From Tenacibaculum soleae (GTDB taxonomy: Bacteria; Bacteroidota; Bacteroidia; Flavobacteriales; Flavobacteriaceae), in the NCBI RefSeq assembly GCF_001693415.1, contig NZ_MAKX01000001.1, forward strand, positions 124,300-188,299: 64,000 bases of DNA, written 5' to 3'. Position 1 is the stretch's first letter, and each line of letters begins with the position of its first letter. The notes beneath the pieces were generated by a model. It made no database searches, had not been told where the DNA came from, and worked only from the letters and a program-made list of their open reading frames with translations. A program made the position numbers and the translations under genes. Positions 9,801-17,819 of the stretch are shown here, piece by piece.

Positions 9801-12800
9801 ACTCACATCCCAACCTGAAATATCTTGATTAAAAAAAATATTTTTATCAAACATAAAGCTCATATCTTCAACCTTTGATACATTCCATGTACTGATATTT
9901 TTATTGAAAATTGAAGAGTTGAACATCGACCTCATTGTTAAAACATTAGCAACATTCCAAGAACTAATGTCTTGGTTAAAATTACTTGCATAAGAAAACA
10001 TAGATTGCATAGATTCTACCTTACCTACATTCCATGAACCAATATTTTGATTAAATGCTGTTGCTGATGAAAACATCGACCACATATTTGTTACATTACT
10101 CACATCCCATCCACTAAGGTCTTGATTAAATATAGTTGCCTTTCTAAACAAATTTCCCATATCAGTAATAGTACTCACATCCCAGTTGTTAATATTTTGA
10201 TTAAGACTACTTGCTCCTTCAAACATTCTATTCATACTTGTCGCCATCGATAAATTTGGTGCATCAGCTGCATTAACTTCTAAATTTTTACATCCATAGA
10301 AAGCTTTTTCCATTGAAATCCATTGATTATCTCCCCATTGATCAACTGAAAGTATTTTTTCTTTATCTCTATTGTCATTAAAATGAATACGCGGAAAAGC
10401 TCCTCTAATTCGTATGGTATAAGTTCCAGCTGTTAAAAAATCGTGGATAACAGAACCTGTAATACCCAATTCATCAAAAGTTCCATCATTATCCCAATCT
10501 ACATCATAATTGTAGGTCGTACCACCATGCGTTGGAATTGTAATTGAAGTTGCTGATGATGTTCCTGGGTTATCCGTTTTCCAGGTAGTTACAAAATCAG
10601 TTGTATTTAATGTACAAGCTAATCCCGCATCGGTAATTGTCCAATTATCTGTACTAGTGATATTATTTCTTGCTGTTTCTCCCGAACAATACGTACTATT
10701 TCCTCCGTGAAAAATAACATTTGGCTGTAATGTTTGTGCATTCCATCCGTTTAATAAAGCATCGTAGTTTGTGGTTGAAAGTTTAGCATCCCTAAACATA
10801 TTTCCCATATCGGTAACATTGGCTACATTCCACCCTCCTATGTTTTGATCAAATGCTGCTGCTTGCCAAAACATATAATTCATACTTTCTACTTTTGAGA
10901 CATCCCAACTACCAATATCTTGATTAAATGAAAGAGCCTTTATAAACATACTAGTCATATTAGTTACATTAGACACGTTCCAACTACCAATATTTTGATT
11001 AAAAGCTAGAGCTTCATTAAACATATGATTCATAGTCACTACCTTAGATAGATTCCAATTACCAATATCTTGATTAAAATTCTTTGCCCCTGAAAACAAG
11101 AACCCCATGTCAGTCACATTGCTTACTTGCCATGAACTAATATCTTGATTAAACACTTTTGCGTCTCTAAACATACTATTCATATTCGTTACCGCATTAA
11201 CATTCCAAGTACCTATATCTTGATTAAAAAAAGCATTCTTAGAAAACATCAAACGCATACTTTTAACCTTCGAAACATTCCATGTACTTATGTTTTCATT
11301 GAATATTGAAGATTCGAACATAGATTCCATAGTTATTACATTAGAAACATCCCAACTACTAATGTTTTGATTGAAAGACATTGACTTCCAAAACATTCTA
11401 CTCATATTGGTAACTTTACTAACATCCCAACTACTAATATCCTGATTAAAAGCATCTGTAGAAGCAAACATCCATTGCATCCATTTTACCTTAGCTACAT
11501 TCCATGAACTAATATCTTGATTAAATGCTTTTGCTGATGAAAACATCCAGCCCATACTGGTTACGTTAGAAACATCCCAGCTACTAATATCTTGATTAAA
11601 TGAACTAGCAATGGCAAATAACGAGGTCATGTTTTCGATATTAGAAACATCCCAGCTACTAATATCTTGGTTAAACTTACTAGCGCCCCAAAACATTTCT
11701 CTCATATTTACCATCTTCGATAAATCGGGAGAATCGGGTGCATTTACTTCTAAATTTTTACACCCTTTAAATGCTGCTTCCATAGAAGTCCATTGGTTAT
11801 TACCCCATTGATCAACCGATAGTATTTTTTCTTTATCTCCTGCATTAATAAAATAAATACGCGGAAAAGTTCCTTTAATTCGTATAGTATAAGTTCCTGT
11901 AGTCAAAAAATCGTGCGTAGCAGAACCTGTTACTCCAAACTCATCAAAAACTCCATCATTATCCCAATCTACATCATAATTATAAGTCATACCACCATGT
12001 GTTGGAATTGTAATTGAAGTTGCTGATGATGTTCCAGGGTTATCCGTTTTCCAGGTAGTTACAAAATCGGTTGTATTTAATGTACAGGCTAATCCGCCAT
12101 CAGTAATCGTCCAATTATCTGTATTAATTATATTATCTCTTGCTGATTGCGCTGTACAATAGGTACTATTCCCGCCACTAAAAACAACATTTGGTTGTAA
12201 TACTTGCGCATTCCACCCGTTTAATAAGGCATCGTAGTTTGTGGTTGATAGTTTTGCATCTTTAAACATATCTACCATATTACTCACATTAGAAACATTC
12301 CAACTACCAATATCTTGATCAAACGTCATCGCTCCTTTAAACATTTCTTTCATCTTAGTAACACTAGAAACATCCCAATTACCAATAGGCTGATTAAATG
12401 AGTTAGCAAACATGAACATTCCTTCCATAGTAGCAACACTAGAAACATTCCAATTACTTATATCATGATTAAAGAGTCCTACTCCAATAAACATTCTATA
12501 CATATCTGTTACCTTAGAAACATCCCAACTACCAATATCTTGATTAAAAGCAAACGAATGATAAAACATTCCTCTCATATTAGTTACATTAGAAACATTC
12601 CAGCTACCAATATCTTTATTAAATACAGAAGCATACATAAATACTCTTTCCATATTAGTAACGTTAGAAACATTCCAATTACCAATGTCTTGATTAAAAG
12701 AATTTGCTTTATAAAATAAGTAATCCATGTGAGAAACCATAGAAACATTCCATCCACCAATTGGCTGGTTAAAAACATTAGCTTCGTAGAACATCTTTGA

Positions 12801-15662
12801 CATATATTTTACTAATGAAACATCCCAATTCGTAATATTTCCATTAAAAGAGAGCGCACTTTGAAAAACTGATGTCATATCCTTTACATTACTGACATTC
12901 CAACCATTTAAATCTTGATTAAAACTAGTAGCGCTATGAAACATGCTCTTTAAGTTTGCAACTGAAGAAACATCCCACAGACCGATATCTTGATTAAAGG
13001 CCGTAGCATAGGCAAACATACCATCCATTCTATATCCTTTAGAAACATTCCAACCATTTAAATCTTGATTAAAACTACTAGCTCTATAAAATACATGGCT
13101 AAAATTTACTATTGAAGAAACATCCCACAAACCGATATCTTGATTGAAGGTTGTTGCTCCTGAAAACATCCAGCTCATATTGGTTACCTTAGAAACATTC
13201 CAACTACCAATAGGCTGATTAAATGCTGTTGCTCCTGAAAACATTGACCTCATATTTACTACACTACTCACATCCCAACCTGAAATATCTTGATTAAATA
13301 TAGTTGCTGATGAAAACAAGTTACTCATATCTGTTATCGTACTCACATCCCAATTACTAATATCTTGATTAAAACTTTCTGTTCCTGCAAGCATCCGGTG
13401 CATACTTATTGCCATAGATAAATTGGGGGCATCTGTTGCGTTTAATTCTAAGTTTTTACATCCATAAAAAGCTACCGCCATTGAAGACCATTGGTTATTA
13501 CCCCATTGATCAACCGATACTATTTTATCTTTATCACCTGTATTGTTAAAACGAATCTGCGGAAAAGTTCCTCTAATTCGTATGGTATAAGTTCCAGCAG
13601 TTAAAAAATCGTGGGTAACTGATCCTGTAATTCCTAACTCATCAAAAGTTCCATCATTATCCCAATCTACATCATAATTATACACGCCACCTGTTGTTGG
13701 AATCGTAATTGAAGTTGCTGATGATGTTCCTGGGTTATCCGTTTTCCAAGTAGTTACAAAGTCGGTTGTATTTAATGTACAGGCTAATCCGCCATCAGTA
13801 ATTGTCCAATTATTTGTACTTATAATATTGTCTTTTGCTGGTTTAGCTGAACAATAAGTACTACCTCCTCCACTAAAAACAACATTTGATTGTAATGTTT
13901 GTGCATTCCATCCGTTTAATAAGGCATCGTAGTTTGTGGGTGATAGTTCCATGTAGTGAAACATGCGATTCATGTTTGTTACATTCGTTACGTTCCACCC
14001 CCCTAAGTTTTGATCAAATACAATAGCTTTTTCAAACATGCTTTCCATGTTAGTAACAGATGCTACACTCCAACCACTTATATCCTGATTAAATAAATCG
14101 GTATACCTAAACATACCTTCCATAGTGGCTACCGAACTTACATCCCAACCACTAATGTTTTGATTAAAAATGGTTGCTTCTCTAAACATATTTTCCATAG
14201 AAGTAACTGAAGCTACATTCCAATTTGTGATATCAACGTTAAATGAAGTTGCTTTATAAAACATTCTTGGCATTTGTGTTACTTTACTAACATCCCAATT
14301 TGAAATATTTCCATTAAATGCTGTTGCATTCCAAAATACTCCCATCATATTGGTTACGTTACTAACATTCCAATTACTTAAATCTTGATTAAATGAAGTT
14401 GCGCTATGAAACATATTTGCTATGTTTACTACTGATGAAGTATCCCATAAACCAATAGGTTGATTAAAAGCTGTTACTCCATCAAACATACTATTCATGT
14501 TGATTACCTTACTTACATCCCAACCACTAATATCAGAATTAAAGTCTTTTGCCCAAGCTAACATTACCCCCATATTGGTAACATTACTTACATTCCATCC
14601 AGAAATATCTTGATTAAAAGCTTTTGCCCCCCAAAACATAGAATTCATATCTGTTACTGAGCTTACATCCCATAAACCTACATCTTGATTGAAATCTTTG
14701 TTTTGAAAAAACATAGATTTCATTGATTTCACCTTTGCTGTATTCCAATTACCTATAGGTTGATTATAAGAACAATAAGAAAACATGTATCCCATATTTG
14801 TAACATTACTAACATCCCAAGTATTAATATCTCCGCTAAATGCTTCAGAGAAATAAAACATCCAACTCAAGTTGGTTACCTTACTCGTATTCCATGATGA
14901 AATATCTTGATTAAAGGCTTTTGATGATGAAAACATTGACCTCATATCTGTTACGCTTCCAACATTCCAAACCCCAATAGGTTGATTAAAAACTGCTGTA
15001 GATGAAAACATGCCTGACATATTGGTAACATTACCAACATTCCAACCAGAAATATCTTGATTAAAGGCTTTTGATGACGAAAACATTGATCTCATATCTA
15101 CCACATTACTCACATCCCAACTAGAGAGGTCTTGATTAAAAATTGTAGTTGATGAAAACAAACCACTCATGTCTGTTATTGTACTAACATCCCAACTATT
15201 AAGGCTCTGATTAAGGCTTGCTGCTCCAGAAAACATATATTTCATACTTGTTGCCATAGACAAATCTGGTACATCAGCTGCATTTACCTCTAAATTTTTA
15301 CATCCATAAAAAGCCTTTTCCATAGAAGTCCACTTTCCATCTCCCCATTGTTCTACCGAAAGTATTTTTTCTTTATCTCCTGTATTGTTAAAATAAATAC
15401 GCGGAAAAGTTCCTCTAATTCGTACGGTATAAGTTCCTGCAGTTAAAAAATCGTGGGTAGCTGATCCTGTAATTCCTAAGTCGTCAAAAACCCCATCATT
15501 ATCCCAATCTACATCGTAATTATACCCACCACTTATTGTAGGAATTGTAATTGAGGTTGCTGATGAAGTTCCTGGATTATCTGTTTTCCAAGTAGTAATA
15601 AAGTTTTGAGCAGAAATCGTGTAGATAAAAAAGCACAGAATAATGGTAACTATAGCTTTCAT
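3891..15662 (-). CDS. Giant T9SS-secreted surface adhesin: BspA-like (DUF285) modules, Fn3-like repeats, type B sorting domain
   Basis: A 3923-residue protein. A signal peptide (about residues 1-18, ending ISAQ) is followed by five homologous modules (about residues 19-2540). Each module has a PKD-like N-part containing TWKTDNPGTSS and a DWDNDG acidic loop that could bind calcium, an array of 25-residue DUF285/BspA-like repeats (17, 15, 12, 12 and 7 copies), and a cap with NYDALLNGWNAQ and STYC. Residues about 2541-3823 are thirteen Fn3-like repeats of 99 residues, each with two Cys. The last 100 residues (FSPDGDGINEYWEIKG, NRWGDMVFE, SGTYFFNI, ending LKGFLILKR) form a gliding-motility-type (CHU_C, type B) sorting domain. 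I infer export by the type IX system and cell-surface display. The partner porP/sprF-like gene follows at once. Exact ligand unknown. Confidence 0.93.
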   Translation of the reverse strand: MKAIVTIILCFFIYTISAQNFITTWKTDNPGTSSATSITIPTISGGYNYDVDWDNDGVFDDLGITGSATHDFLTAGTYTVRIRGTFPRIYFNNTGDKEKILSVEQWGDGKWTSMEKAFYGCKNLEVNAADVPDLSMATSMKYMFSGAASLNQSLNSWDVSTITDMSGLFSSTTIFNQDLSSWDVSNVVDMRSMFSSSKAFNQDISGWNVGNVTNMSGMFSSTAVFNQPIGVWNVGSVTDMRSMFSSSKAFNQDISSWNTSKVTNLSWMFYFSEAFSGDINTWDVSNVTNMGYMFSYCSYNQPIGNWNTAKVKSMKSMFFQNKDFNQDVGLWDVSSVTDMNSMFWGAKAFNQDISGWNVSNVTNMGVMLAWAKDFNSDISGWDVSKVINMNSMFDGVTAFNQPIGLWDTSSVVNIANMFHSATSFNQDLSNWNVSNVTNMMGVFWNATAFNGNISNWDVSKVTQMPRMFYKATSFNVDITNWNVASVTSMENMFREATIFNQNISGWDVSSVATMEGMFRYTDLFNQDISGWSVASVTNMESMFEKAIVFDQNLGGWNVTNVTNMNRMFHYMELSPTNYDALLNGWNAQTLQSNVVFSGGGSTYCSAKPAKDNIISTNNWTITDGGLACTLNTTDFVTTWKTDNPGTSSATSITIPTTGGVYNYDVDWDNDGTFDELGITGSVTHDFLTAGTYTIRIRGTFPQIRFNNTGDKDKIVSVDQWGNNQWSSMAVAFYGCKNLELNATDAPNLSMAISMHRMLAGTESFNQDISNWDVSTITDMSNLFSSATIFNQDISGWDVSSVVNMRSMFSGATAFNQPIGSWNVSKVTNMSWMFSGATTFNQDIGLWDVSSIVNFSHVFYRASSFNQDLNGWNVSKGYRMDGMFAYATAFNQDIGLWDVSSVANLKSMFHSATSFNQDLNGWNVSNVKDMTSVFQSALSFNGNITNWDVSLVKYMSKMFYEANVFNQPIGGWNVSMVSHMDYLFYKANSFNQDIGNWNVSNVTNMERVFMYASVFNKDIGSWNVSNVTNMRGMFYHSFAFNQDIGSWDVSKVTDMYRMFIGVGLFNHDISNWNVSSVATMEGMFMFANSFNQPIGNWDVSSVTKMKEMFKGAMTFDQDIGSWNVSNVSNMVDMFKDAKLSTTNYDALLNGWNAQVLQPNVVFSGGNSTYCTAQSARDNIINTDNWTITDGGLACTLNTTDFVTTWKTDNPGTSSATSITIPTHGGMTYNYDVDWDNDGVFDEFGVTGSATHDFLTTGTYTIRIKGTFPRIYFINAGDKEKILSVDQWGNNQWTSMEAAFKGCKNLEVNAPDSPDLSKMVNMREMFWGASKFNQDISSWDVSNIENMTSLFAIASSFNQDISSWDVSNVTSMGWMFSSAKAFNQDISSWNVAKVKWMQWMFASTDAFNQDISSWDVSKVTNMSRMFWKSMSFNQNISSWDVSNVITMESMFESSIFNENISTWNVSKVKSMRLMFSKNAFFNQDIGTWNVNAVTNMNSMFRDAKVFNQDISSWQVSNVTDMGFLFSGAKNFNQDIGNWNLSKVVTMNHMFNEALAFNQNIGSWNVSNVTNMTSMFIKALSFNQDIGSWDVSKVESMNYMFWQAAAFDQNIGGWNVANVTDMGNMFRDAKLSTTNYDALLNGWNAQTLQPNVIFHGGNSTYCSGETARNNITSTDNWTITDAGLACTLNTTDFVTTWKTDNPGTSSATSITIPTHGGTTYNYDVDWDNDGTFDELGITGSVIHDFLTAGTYTIRIRGAFPRIHFNDNRDKEKILSVDQWGDNQWISMEKAFYGCKNLEVNAADAPNLSMATSMNRMFEGASSLNQNINNWDVSTITDMGNLFRKATIFNQDLSGWDVSNVTNMWSMFSSATAFNQNIGSWNVGKVESMQSMFSYASNFNQDISSWNVANVLTMRSMFNSSIFNKNISTWNVSKVEDMSFMFDKNIFFNQDISGWDVSSVVNMRSIFSKATAFNQPIGSWNVSKVTNMNWMFSGATAFDQPIGSWDVSNVTDMVWMFSSAKVFNQDIGSWDVSNVINMKGMFAVTLLFNQDISSWNVSKVTDMNYMFWAAVLFNQNLGSWDVSKVTNMSYMFWRASSFDQNIGGWNVANVTNMVDMFKDAKLSTTNYDALLNGWNAQTLQPNVIFHGGNSTYCSGETARDNIINTDNWTITDGGLACTLNTTDFVTIWKTDNPGASSATSITIPTHGSTTYNYDVDWDNDGIFDELGVTGSVTHDFLIAGTYTIRIKGTFPRIYFNNTDDKEKILSVDQWGDNQWASMEAAFKGCKNLEVNAIDKPDLTNATDMNGMFFGASSLNQDISGWDVSTITNMRAVFASATAFNQNISTWDVSNVTDMYWMFASATAFNQDIGSWNVSNVTNMEGMFWGATAFNQNIGSWNVSKVSSMRVMFSQAPLFNQNLSSWNVSNVTNMEAMFRLVTAFNQDLSSWDVGAVTDMQQMFRGATLFDQDISGWNVSNVITMENMFKDAKLSTANYDALLNGWNAQILQSNVVFDGGNSTYCISETARTTLIGTDGWVITDGGKLCNIVPECTELTTPSNGTTNISVDSNLSWSSIATATGYKVSIGTSSGATDVVNNEDVGNVLTYNPTTDFLSNTTYYVTIVAYNSAGDATGCLETSFTTETVVVIPSCTELTTPSNSSTDVSVSTNLSWSSIATATGYKVSIGTSSGATDVVNNEDVGNVLTYNPSIDFLSNTTYYVTITAYNTAGDATGCSETSFTTETVVVAPSCTILNNPSDGTTDVSVSTNLSWSSIATATGYKVSIGTSSGASDVVNNEDVGNVLTYNPTTDFLSNTTYYVTITAYNTAGDATGCSETSFTTETVVVIPSCTELTTPSNGTTDVSVSTNLSWSSIATATGYKVSIGTSSGATDVVNNEDVGNVLTYNPTTDFLSNTIYYVTIVAYNSAGDATGCVETSFTTETVVVIPSCTELTTPSNGTIDVSVSTNLSWSSIATATGYKVSIGTSSGASDVVNNEDVGNVLTYNPTTDFLSNTTYYVTITAYNTAGDATGCSETSFTTETVVVIPSCTELTTPSNGTTDVSVSTNLSWSSITTATGYKVSIGTSSGATDVVNKEDVGNVLSYNPTIDFLSNTTYYVTITAYNTAGNATGCSETSFTTETVVVVPSCTILNNPSDGTTDVSVSTNLSWSSIATATGYKVSIGSSSGATDVVNNEDVGNVLTYNPSIDFLSNTTYYVTIVAYNSAGDATGCSETSFTTETVVVIPSCTELTTPSNGTTDVSVSTNLSWSSIATATGYKVSIGSSSGATDVVNDEDVGNVLSYNPSTDFSSNTTYYVTITAYNSAGDATGCSETSFTTETVVVMPSCTELTTPSNGATDVSVSTNLSWSSITTATGYKVSIGTSSGATDVVNKEDVGNVLSYNPTIDFLSNTTYYVTITAYNTAGDATGCSETSFTTETVVVIPSCTELTTPSNSATDVSVSTNLSWSSIATATGYKVSIGSNSGASDVVNNEDVGNVLTYNPSIDFLSNTTYYVTIVAYNSAGDATGCSETSFTTETVVVIPSCTILNNPSDGTTDVSVSTNLSWSSIATATGYKVSIGTSSGASDVVNNEDVGNVLTYNPTTDFLSNTTYYVTITAYNTAGDATGCSETSFTTETVVVIPSCTELTTPSNGTTDVSVSTNLSWSSIATATGYKVSVGTSSGATDVVNDEDVGNVLSYNPSTDFLSNTTYYVTITAYNSAGNATGCSETSFTTETVVVIPSCTELTTPSNGTTDVSVSTNLSWSSIATATGYKVSIGLSSGATDVVNNEDVGNVLTYNPSIDFLSNTIYYVTIVAYNSAGDATGCVETSFTTEKRDDIKYGFSPDGDGINEYWEIKGIEQYPKNVVSIYNRWGDMVFEIKGYDNNLRVFRGEANKKKVLGAGTLPSGTYFFNIQITGTHNFKKLKGFLILKR
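4194..8040 (-). repeat. Thirteen 297-bp tandem repeats (Fn3-like units) inside the adhesin gene
   Basis: The unit is 297 bp (99 residues), confirmed by the spacing of identical sequence blocks (for example starts at 4394 and 4691). The copies are nearly identical at DNA level. A variant with ILNNPSD in place of ELTTPSN occurs in units 3, 7 and 11, and its DNA marker starts at 7419, 6231 and 5043, exactly 1188 bp (four units) apart. Unit 13 runs directly into the sorting domain. Confidence 0.93.
8041..15605 (-). repeat. Five BspA/DUF285 modules containing 63 degenerate 75-bp repeats
   Basis: The 25-residue unit follows FNQDISSWDVSNVTNMSxMFSxAxx. I counted 17 copies in module 1 (about 15605-13760), 15 in module 2 (13759-12060), 12 in module 3 (12059-10590), 12 in module 4 (10589-9120) and 7 in module 5 (9119-8045). 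A few copies have lost one residue. Module boundaries are approximate and are set at the recurring TWKTDNPG segment. Confidence 0.88.
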
Positions 15663-15697
15663 GTAATAATGTTGTCTTTTATATTATTTATAGTTGT

Positions 15698-15713
15698 GTA
15701 GTTATGCAACTAC
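15698..15713. promoter_or_regulatory. Short palindrome in the adhesin 5' region
   Basis: GTAGTT-ATGC-AACTAC, 6-bp arms, about 36 bp before the adhesin start codon. It could be a protein-binding site or a small 5' UTR hairpin. Function is not evident. Confidence 0.3.
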
Positions 15714-15818
15714 TTATTTTATTAGCTAATCTTAAATTATTTAATAAAATAATATTAACACATAACATTACTGTTATATGTTTTACAACAAAATTATAGA
15801 TATAGACTGTTTTAAATA

Positions 15819-15860
15819 TCCCTTGTTAAGGGTAAAATTACTACCCCTGAAAACAGGGGT
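15819..15860. promoter_or_regulatory. Paired ACCC..GGGT palindromes upstream of the adhesin gene
   Basis: Two related inverted repeats: CCCTT-GTT-AAGGG at 15820-15832 and ACCCCTG-AAAA-CAGGGGT at 15843-15860. Their centres are about 25 bp apart, roughly 160-200 bp before the adhesin start. G/C-rich blocks are rare in this AT-rich DNA, so they stand out. No T-run follows on the strand that matters, which argues against simple terminators. A pair of operator sites for a regulator of the adhesin operon is the inference. Confidence 0.4.
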
Positions 15861-15957
15861 AAACAAGTATTAAAATTGTAAAAATAACTGCGTAGCCTAA
15901 AGAGTAAAACTATCTAAAAATTGGATGTGGCAAAGATGAATAAAAACACAGCTAAGT

Positions 15958-16188
15958 CTAATTATTAAAAGTTATTGTACCTAGTTTTTTCCCTTTATTA
16001 TATAGTTTAAAGGTCATCTACCCTAAAAAATATAAAGAATCTAAAACAGTAAGTAAAATCTCTATAAAATGCCATGGTGTCAATTTCATTTCCATATATA
16101 CAGTCACCAATAAGCACGTCAAAATCAGGTATTGTTTCCCTATTTCACCAAATAACAATGCTTTATTTCCTATCTTTTTTACCAAGTA
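15958..16188 (-). pseudogene. Possible decayed gene fragment in the 656-bp gap before nhaC
   Basis: The gap 15663-16318 holds no convincing intact gene. On the minus strand one frame stays open for 56 codons from 16188 with no ATG start. It reads like a small membrane protein (KKIGNKALLFGEIGK, then hydrophobic YLILTCLLVTV and FIEILLTVLDSLYFLG). It meets an in-frame TAG at 16018-16020, then continues for 19 codons (MTFKLYNKGKKLGTITFNN) to a second TAG. The protein-like composition on both sides of one stop suggests a remnant. The same bases on the plus strand contain a 66-codon frame that looks like a shadow. I do not recognise a family. Confidence 0.3.
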
Positions 16189-16318
16189 CTATTTCGCCAC
16201 AAGCAGTAACTAAAACAATTTGTATTAATGAATACATAGTTAACAAAAGTACTAAATGGTTTCTACTTGTATAATTCTTCACAAAATCGTAACATTACAA
16301 ACCGAAAAATACTACACA

Positions 16319-17785
16319 ATGCAAGACGATAAAAACTTATCTGAAATTACTATAGAAGACCAAAAAATTATTGACAATAAAGAACTAAGTATATGGGAAG
16401 CACTAATTCCTGTAATTCTTTTAATGGGGTTATTGGCTTATAATATATTTTATGCAGATGGAGCTTGGTTAGGTGATTACTCTAATCAATATATTTTATT
16501 AATGGGTGGTTTTATTGCTGCCATAGTTGGGTTTTTAAACAAAGTATCGATAAAAACAATGTTTTCTGAAGTTTTAGAAAACTGGAAAAGTGTTTTTGTA
16601 CCTATTATGATTTTATTTTTAGTAGGTGCCTTAGCTGGAACTTGGCTAGTAAGTGGCATTATACCTGCCATGGTGTATTACGGGTTGCAAGTATTGAGTC
16701 CTGCTATATTTTTACCAGCATCTGTAATAATTGCTGCAATTATATCAATTGCCACAGGAAGTTCTTGGACCACTTCAGCAACCGTAGGTATCGCTTTGGT
16801 AGGAATTGGTAGTGCATTAGGAATTCCGACAGGAATGATTGCCGGAGCTGTAATTTCTGGAGCTTATTTTGGTGATAAAATGTCACCTTTATCAGATACT
16901 ACAAATTTAGCCCCAGCAATGGCTGGCACCGATTTATTTACACACATAAAATATATGGCGTATACCACAGTGCCAACAATTGTAATTACACTTATTGTTT
17001 TTAGCGTTTTAAGTGCTACAATTGATACTACTGGTAGCGCAGATATCAGTAATTTATTAACTAGTATTCAAAACACATTTCATATTTCACCTATATTATT
17101 TATAGTTCCTACAGTTGTTATTGCAATGATATTATTAAAAACAAAACCTTTAATTGCTTTAGGAACTGGTGTGATACTTGCTGCAATCTTCGCCTTAATT
17201 TTTCAAGGAGATGTATTAGATACACTTACGGAATCTAAATTTCAATCTGTTTTAAATGCAATTTTAACTGATACGCAAGTACAAACTGATGATGAAAAAT
17301 TAACAGAATTATTTAGTTCTGGCGGAATTATAGGAATGCTTTGGACAATCTTATTAATTATCTGTGCTATGGTTTTTGGAGGAATTATGGATGCTATTGG
17401 TGCTTTAGCAAAACTTACAAAAGCTTTATTAACCATTGCTTCTTCTGTTTTCGGATTATTTGCAAGTACTGTTATTAGTTGTTTAGGATTAAACATTATT
17501 GCTTCTGACCAATATTTAGCTTTAGTAATTCCTGGAAAAATGTTTAAAAAAGCATACGAAGATAAAGGGCTAGCTCCAGAAAATTTAAGTAGAACGCTAG
17601 AAGATTCAGGAACCGTAACTTCAGTATTAATTCCTTGGAATACCTGTGGAGCCTATCAATCAGGTGTATTAGGTGTTGGTGTTGGCGAATACGCTTTATA
17701 TGCAATGTTTAACTGGATGAGTCCGTTTATGACTTTGTTATTTGCTGCTTTTAGAATTAAAATTAGAGAAATCGCTAAAAAATAA
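16319..17785 (+). CDS. nhaC: NhaC family Na+/H+ antiporter
   Basis: A 488-residue protein with about 11-12 hydrophobic segments. The central region is typical of NhaC (ATGSSWTTSATVGIALVGIG, then AGAVISGAYFGDKMSPLSD and TNLAPAMAGTD). Near the C-terminus, SVLIPWNTCGAYQSGVLGVG is also a family signature. It exchanges Na+ for H+ across the inner membrane, fitting a marine organism. I start it at the ATG at 16319; the frame is open 63 bp further upstream, but that part contains no conserved sequence. It is followed 5 bp later by a strong terminator. Confidence 0.92.
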   Translation: MQDDKNLSEITIEDQKIIDNKELSIWEALIPVILLMGLLAYNIFYADGAWLGDYSNQYILLMGGFIAAIVGFLNKVSIKTMFSEVLENWKSVFVPIMILFLVGALAGTWLVSGIIPAMVYYGLQVLSPAIFLPASVIIAAIISIATGSSWTTSATVGIALVGIGSALGIPTGMIAGAVISGAYFGDKMSPLSDTTNLAPAMAGTDLFTHIKYMAYTTVPTIVITLIVFSVLSATIDTTGSADISNLLTSIQNTFHISPILFIVPTVVIAMILLKTKPLIALGTGVILAAIFALIFQGDVLDTLTESKFQSVLNAILTDTQVQTDDEKLTELFSSGGIIGMLWTILLIICAMVFGGIMDAIGALAKLTKALLTIASSVFGLFASTVISCLGLNIIASDQYLALVIPGKMFKKAYEDKGLAPENLSRTLEDSGTVTSVLIPWNTCGAYQSGVLGVGVGEYALYAMFNWMSPFMTLLFAAFRIKIREIAKK

Positions 17786-17790
17786 TAACA

Positions 17791-17819
17791 AGCCTCACTT
17801 TAATAGTGAGGCTTTTTTT
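17791..17819 (+). terminator. Terminator after nhaC whose T-run abuts the next start codon
   Basis: AGCCTCAC / GTGAGGCT perfect 8-bp hairpin with a 7-nt loop and a 7-base T-run. The T-run ends one base before the ATG of the acetyltransferase at 17820. Confidence 0.88.

Noticed and set aside
12465..12719. 84-codon plus-strand frame inside the adhesin gene with its own internal repeats (IRNIPxTN..)
   Set aside because: The repetition is the antisense image of the 75-bp DUF285 repeats. No start context or known domain.
15819..15860. G/C-rich palindromes read as terminators
   Set aside because: No T-run follows either hairpin on the relevant strand, and there is no gene end close by that would need them.
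16074..16274. 66-codon plus-strand frame before nhaC
   Set aside because: No family resemblance and odd composition. The minus strand of the same bases looks more protein-like (decayed gene), so this is treated as a shadow.
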